NCBI GenBank assembly: GCA_027592155.1
Contig: JAQCKY010000072.1
Coordinates: 1-8,378, forward strand
Length of the DNA stretch: 8,378 nucleotides
Direction: 5' to 3'
Source: Pseudomonadota bacterium
Lineage (GTDB): Bacteria; Pseudomonadota; Alphaproteobacteria; Rhodospirillales; UBA2165
Each line of letters starts with the position of its first letter. Positions within the stretch are counted from its first letter, which is position 1. A model generated the notes under the pieces. It did not search any database and had not been told where the DNA came from. It was given only the letters and a program-made list of their open reading frames with translations. The position numbers and the translations under genes were made by a program. This document shows, piece after piece, positions 6,443-8,378 of this stretch.

Positions 6443-6618
6443 CGCTAATTCTCCCGTATTACCGCCGATTTCGGGTCGCTGTCGAGTGCTTGGAATCCTA
6501 TCGGGTGGCGATGTCACTGTCTAACGCGTCCGATCACATGACGCCAAAACACCGCGTCTCAATAATCCTTTCCGGAATTCTCTTGTTTCTTCATCGCCGG
6601 GCTCAAATACTGCCGCCA
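6443..6618. other. Divergent intergenic region between the small gene and the amidotransferase
   Basis: 176 bp separate the two divergent starts, and both promoters should lie here. On the plus strand, TTGTTT (6583-6588) and AATACT (6606-6611) are 17 bases apart and would start transcription almost at the amidotransferase ATG (6619), where no Shine-Dalgarno is visible; this would be a leaderless message. On the minus strand, TTGAGA (6562-6557) and TGTGAT (6538-6533), spaced by 18, could serve the small gene, with a leader of about 80 nt. Both are weak matches. I see no convincing hairpin, tRNA or repeat here. Confidence 0.3.
6450..6455 (-). promoter_or_regulatory. Ribosome binding site for the 91-residue protein
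   Basis: On the minus strand GGGAGA is followed by a seven-base spacer and the ATG at 6442-6440. It resembles the GGAGA ahead of the VOC gene (6148-6144) and is the reason for preferring the shorter form over the ATG at 6517. Confidence 0.6.
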
Positions 6619-8378
6619 ATGTGCGGAATTGCAGGATATATAGGCCCGTGGCAGGAGCAACTGATCCACGGAATGGTCGGGGCATTGGCGCATCGCGGCC
6701 CGGACGGTGACGGTACGTTTATCGACCGGGATCAGAAAATTGCGCTCGGCCACCGGCGCCTCGCCATCATCGATCTCAGCAATGCGGCGGCACAGCCGAT
6801 GGCGAGTGCTGATAACCGCTACCAAATCACCTACAACGGCGAGATCTATAACTACCGCCGACTGCGTGCCGAGTTGGAATCTCGTGGAGTACGCTTTCGC
6901 ACGCAAAGCGACACCGAAGTCTTGCTCGAGCTTTTCATCCGCGAGGGCGTCAATTGTGTATTGCGGCTGGAGGGCATCTTTGCCTTTGCGGTCTGGGATA
7001 AGGTCGAGCGCCGGTTGTTCATCGCGCGGGATCAGATCGGGGTTAAACCGCTTTATTACGCCAGTCTTCCCAATGGCTTTCTGTTCGCCTCGGAAATCAA
7101 AGCATTGTTGCTTTGCCCTGATGTTTCACGCGAGATCGACGCCGAGGGGGTCGCTGCACATCTGAGTTTTCTGTGGACGGCTGACGAACACACAATGCTG
7201 AAATCAGTCAAGAAACTTCGCCCCGGGCATTATGCGACAATCGATGAGCGCGGTGTAAGGATCTCCAACTATTTTGAACCGCGCAGTTGGGATCCGGCTG
7301 GACGCCAAAATAAAAGCAGCCCCGGCGAATTCCTGGAATTATTCGATAAAATCGTGGCGGATCAAATGGTTGCCGACGTCGACGTCGGCGCCCTGCTGTC
7401 GGGTGGTGTCGATTCCAGCGCCATTGTCGCCTCCATGGTTCGCGCAACAGACCCGTCGAAGATTAAAACCTTCTGCGCAACGGTTTCCAATGGGGGGAAC
7501 GGATTAGATAATCTCGGGGATGATATCTTCCACGCCCGTGCTGTTGCTCAGCGGCTCGACGTCGAGCTGATCGAAGTTCCGACCGACACCGAAATGATCG
7601 ATGATTTGCCGGACATGCTATGGTCGTTGGATGAACCGACGGCGGATTTCGCCGCGCTTCAAGCCTACAAAGTTGCCGAAACGGCTCGGGCCAACGGTTT
7701 AAAGGTCCTGATGTCGGGGGTTGGCGGAGACGATCTGTTGACCGGTTATCCCCGGCATCGCCTCGCGCTCTTCCGGCAACGATTTGGCTGGTTACCCGGC
7801 ATGCGGCATCTATTCGCGCTTGGTGGCCATTTTTTCAAACCGGAAACCATGCGCGGTCGTCGTTTGAGACGGGCCGGCCAGCTTCTCGGGCTTCCCGAAA
7901 GCGATATGATCGTCGAGGCAATGAGCTTTTCCGCGCTCTTGCGAAAGGATTGCGCTGCGCTGCTGTCGCCGGATATTCGCATGGCGCTTGGCACCGAGGA
8001 ACGTCTTTCCGGACTGGAAGCCCTCGCCGCCGATAGCCACGGACAAGATGCTGTCGTCCGGCAATTGCATCTCGAACTCAACTCTTTTGTGCCGGACCAT
8101 AACCTCAATTACGTCGATAAAATGTCGATGCGTGCCGGCGTTGAGGTGCGTGTACCTTATCTGGATCCCCGACTGGTGACATACGCCGCCCGCCTGCCTC
8201 TGGGGCAGAAAATTAACGCCCGGGAGACAAAACGGATTTTACGGCAGTCTCAGCGGGATCGGCTCCCACCGGAGATATTGACCCGTGGCAAGCAGGGTTT
8301 TGGGGTTCCGATCCGAAGCTGGCTTTCGCAGACCGCCAAACCGCTGCTTGAAGAGCTTACCAGTCGCGACGTGATCAC
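6619..8378 (+). CDS. Asparagine synthetase-type glutamine amidotransferase, partial (cut at right edge)
   Basis: 586 codons are visible with no stop before the window end, so the 3' end is missing. Residues 1 to about 190 are a class II glutaminase domain: Cys2 nucleophile (MCGIAGYIG), HRRLAIIDLS (45-54), NGEIYNY (73-79), Asp98 in SDTE, and RDQIGVKPLYY. The ATP-pyrophosphatase synthetase domain follows, with SGGVDSS at 261-267, DKMSMRAGVEVRVPYLD and KQGFGVPIRSWL. It should release ammonia from glutamine and transfer it to an adenylated carboxylate, classically aspartate. In the second ATP-site motif the sequence is SGVGGDDLLTGY (366-377), with Val368 where E. coli AsnB has Glu348 and Asp372 where GGDE is usual. 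Such variants occur in polysaccharide-linked relatives, so true asparagine synthesis is not assured. The start is fixed because Cys2 must become the N-terminus. No Shine-Dalgarno is evident. Confidence 0.9.
   Translation, partial: MCGIAGYIGPWQEQLIHGMVGALAHRGPDGDGTFIDRDQKIALGHRRLAIIDLSNAAAQPMASADNRYQITYNGEIYNYRRLRAELESRGVRFRTQSDTEVLLELFIREGVNCVLRLEGIFAFAVWDKVERRLFIARDQIGVKPLYYASLPNGFLFASEIKALLLCPDVSREIDAEGVAAHLSFLWTADEHTMLKSVKKLRPGHYATIDERGVRISNYFEPRSWDPAGRQNKSSPGEFLELFDKIVADQMVADVDVGALLSGGVDSSAIVASMVRATDPSKIKTFCATVSNGGNGLDNLGDDIFHARAVAQRLDVELIEVPTDTEMIDDLPDMLWSLDEPTADFAALQAYKVAETARANGLKVLMSGVGGDDLLTGYPRHRLALFRQRFGWLPGMRHLFALGGHFFKPETMRGRRLRRAGQLLGLPESDMIVEAMSFSALLRKDCAALLSPDIRMALGTEERLSGLEALAADSHGQDAVVRQLHLELNSFVPDHNLNYVDKMSMRAGVEVRVPYLDPRLVTYAARLPLGQKINARETKRILRQSQRDRLPPEILTRGKQGFGVPIRSWLSQTAKPLLEELTSRDVI

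Noticed and set aside
5910..6524. 204-residue plus-strand open frame across the VOC and small genes
   Set aside because: It runs antisense to two better-supported genes with good ribosome binding sites; the VOC motifs are on the minus strand.
7372..7389. Perfect 18-bp palindrome GCCGACGTCGACGTCGGC
   Set aside because: It lies inside the amidotransferase just before SGGVDSS and encodes Ala-Asp-Val-Asp-Val-Gly. Repeated GAC GTC codons are self-complementary, so codon content explains it.

Overview
The window is moderately GC-rich (clearly above 50% by eye), densely packed, and reads like a proteobacterial chromosome, most likely alphaproteobacterial. That taxonomic call is an inference from protein style and gene content. 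I see no RNA genes, insertion sequences, CRISPR arrays or phage genes.

Layout: (1) 47-1000 (-) is a GT4-type glycosyltransferase matching SenB, the selenosugar synthase. Divergent from it, with only 25 bp between the start codons, 1026-2342 (+) is a two-domain non-haem iron enzyme matching SenA, the selenoneine synthase. Together they form the core of a selenoneine (selenium analogue of ergothioneine) locus. The third known partner, the SelD-like selenophosphate synthetase SenC, and the hercynine-forming methyltransferase EgtD are not in the window. (2) 2425-3963 (+) and 4008-5672 (+) are an acyl-CoA synthetase of the adenylate-forming superfamily and a UbiD-family prenyl-FMN (de)carboxylase. 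They are 44 bp apart and form a two-gene unit. A good sigma70-like promoter lies between senA and the synthetase, overlapping an imperfect inverted repeat, so this pair is probably transcribed on its own. (3) 6442-6167 (-) is a small uncharacterised protein and 6137-5682 (-) a single-domain VOC (glyoxalase/dioxygenase fold) protein. They form a short operon convergent on ubiD with 9 bp between stop codons. (4) 6619 to the right edge (+) is a class II glutamine amidotransferase of the asparagine synthetase (AsnB) type, cut by the window end and with a substitution in the synthetase domain.

How they work together: SenB should make a seleno-sugar from a UDP-sugar and selenophosphate. SenA should couple that seleno-sugar to hercynine with O2, after which C-Se cleavage gives selenoneine. 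The ligase/UbiD pair suggests processing of an aromatic or alpha,beta-unsaturated acid. A metabolic link to the selenium genes is only a hypothesis.

The main points of interest are the divergent senA/senB arrangement, substitutions in SenA at positions that bind gamma-glutamylcysteine in EgtB, the co-located ligase/UbiD pair, and the unusual ends of the UbiD protein.
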